From contig CAJUDW010000009.1 in assembly GCA_910584995.1 (NCBI GenBank), forward strand, positions 32,136-96,135: 64,000 nucleotides of DNA, given 5' to 3'. The DNA is from an uncultured Oscillibacter sp. (GTDB lineage Bacteria; Bacillota; Clostridia; Oscillospirales; Oscillospiraceae). Below, piece after piece: positions 63,471 to 64,000 of this stretch. The translations under genes and the position numbers were made by a program. The notes under the pieces are model-generated. The model worked only from the letters and a program-made list of their open reading frames with translations, searched no databases and had not been told where the DNA came from. Every line of letters begins with the position of its first letter. Position 1 is the first letter of the stretch.

Positions 63471-63942
63471 ATGAAAAGCTTAATTATCTATGGCAGCCAA
63501 TATGGAACATCCAAAGCGTATGCAGAAGAACTTTCAGCGATAACCGGAATCCCGTGCGTAAGCTATGGAAGTGTAAAAGGCATAACCGGATATGAGCAAA
63601 TGATATATTTTGGAGGGCTGTACACAGGTGCGGCAAAAGGGTTAAAAAGGACATTTCAATCGCTGAAAAACAGTAATGCCAGAACGATTATCATAACTGT
63701 CGGCTTGGCTGATGTAAACAAGAAAGAAAACACTGATCACATTAAAAACTCTATTGCAAAGCAGGTTGATACAAACATTTTAAAGTCTTCTTTCTATCTT
63801 TCATGTAAGAGGCAGCATAGATTACGGCAAATTAAACCTCAAACATAAGGCTATGATGAAACTGTTATATTACACAAAAAATGCGCCAGTTGAAAAGCTT
63901 ATGTGGTTGAGATGTAGTTTATACAGTCATCCGGTAACATGA
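63471..63942 (+). pseudogene. Flavodoxin-domain protein, frameshifted
   Basis: The first 110 codons (MKSLIIYGSQYGTSKAYAEEL; YFGGLYTGAAKGLKR) match FMN-binding flavodoxin-like proteins of Clostridia. The frame then ends at LSCKRQHRL. In the next frame the expected continuation IFHVRGSIDYGKLNLKHKAMMKLLYY appears, so one base has been gained or lost near 63800. After that the C-terminus is also unfamiliar. The DNA is AT-rich, unlike most of the window, pointing to recent acquisition. Beyond 63943 no gene is seen. Confidence 0.72.
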
Positions 63943-64000
63943 CACCGAATGCCCTTTCAGTATGTAACCTCCAAGCGATAAAATCCCACATAAGATAAAA

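Overview
The window is a GC-rich, gene-dense piece of a Gram-positive anaerobe chromosome. A V-type ATPase in the Enterococcus NtpFIKECGAB order, FabK as enoyl-ACP reductase, a four-subunit acetyl-CoA carboxylase, an FprA-type A flavodiiron protein, an S-layer (SLH) protein, a lysine-rich trigger factor and the small Clostridia families DUF4250 and DUF5662 all point to Clostridia, most likely Oscillospirales (Oscillibacter/Dysosmobacter-like). The placement rests on gene content and composition; no database search was possible.

Layout. 1-7300: V-ATPase operon on the minus strand (H, I, K, E, C, F, A, start of B) with a clear promoter; subunit K keeps the Na+ ligands of the E. hirae enzyme. 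7375-12880: minus-strand housekeeping genes (DivIVA-like, HIT, DUF4250, an unknown protein, alaS behind a terminator-bearing leader RNA, and two small Oscillospiraceae-type proteins). 13770-14300: DUF5662 gene. 14482-22213: proteostasis cluster tig-clpP-clpX-lon with a thioesterase, a phosphoesterase and a zinc-ribbon membrane protein. 22234-26378: thrC, then yraN, rnhB, rbgA and lepB with short or overlapping junctions. 26933-28440: galM and an AT-rich patch. 28608-29541: a lipoprotein barnase-like RNase overlapping a barstar gene. 29799-33104: divergent chemoreceptor and flavodiiron genes.

33189-35270 is a decayed IS607-type element (broken serine recombinase, broken TnpB lacking RuvC catalytic residues) sitting exactly on the last codons of a lost flagellin gene. 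35681-39841 encodes a signalling operon: hybrid histidine kinase with HPt, two stand-alone receiver proteins and a CheX-like protein.

40076-50716 is a complete fatty-acid synthesis operon (acpP-accBCDA-fabH-fabK-nitronate monooxygenase/FabX-like-fabD-fabG-fabF-fabZ) followed by a MarR/FabT-like regulator. A consensus promoter in front of acpP carries two copies of an AT-rich palindrome, a likely FabT operator. Most junctions are four-base stop/start overlaps, implying coupled translation. 50856-56363: SLH protein and a MacB-type exporter (adaptor, ATPase, permease) behind a long leader. 57080-59166: MFS pump and its TetR repressor, with a matching operator in front of each. 59333-62408: Cys-rich small protein, class Ic aminotransferase, radical SAM protein and an HTH protein. 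62531 to the end is mobile or acquired: an intact serine recombinase without a TnpB, a long structured repeat, and a frameshifted flavodoxin gene in AT-rich DNA.

Best candidates for new biology: the FabX-like Cys-rich flavoprotein in an operon lacking FabA/FabM; the surface-tethered barnase with overlapping barstar; the alaS leader with mutually exclusive hairpins and a degenerate T-box-like core; and the TnpB relic on a flagellin tail.
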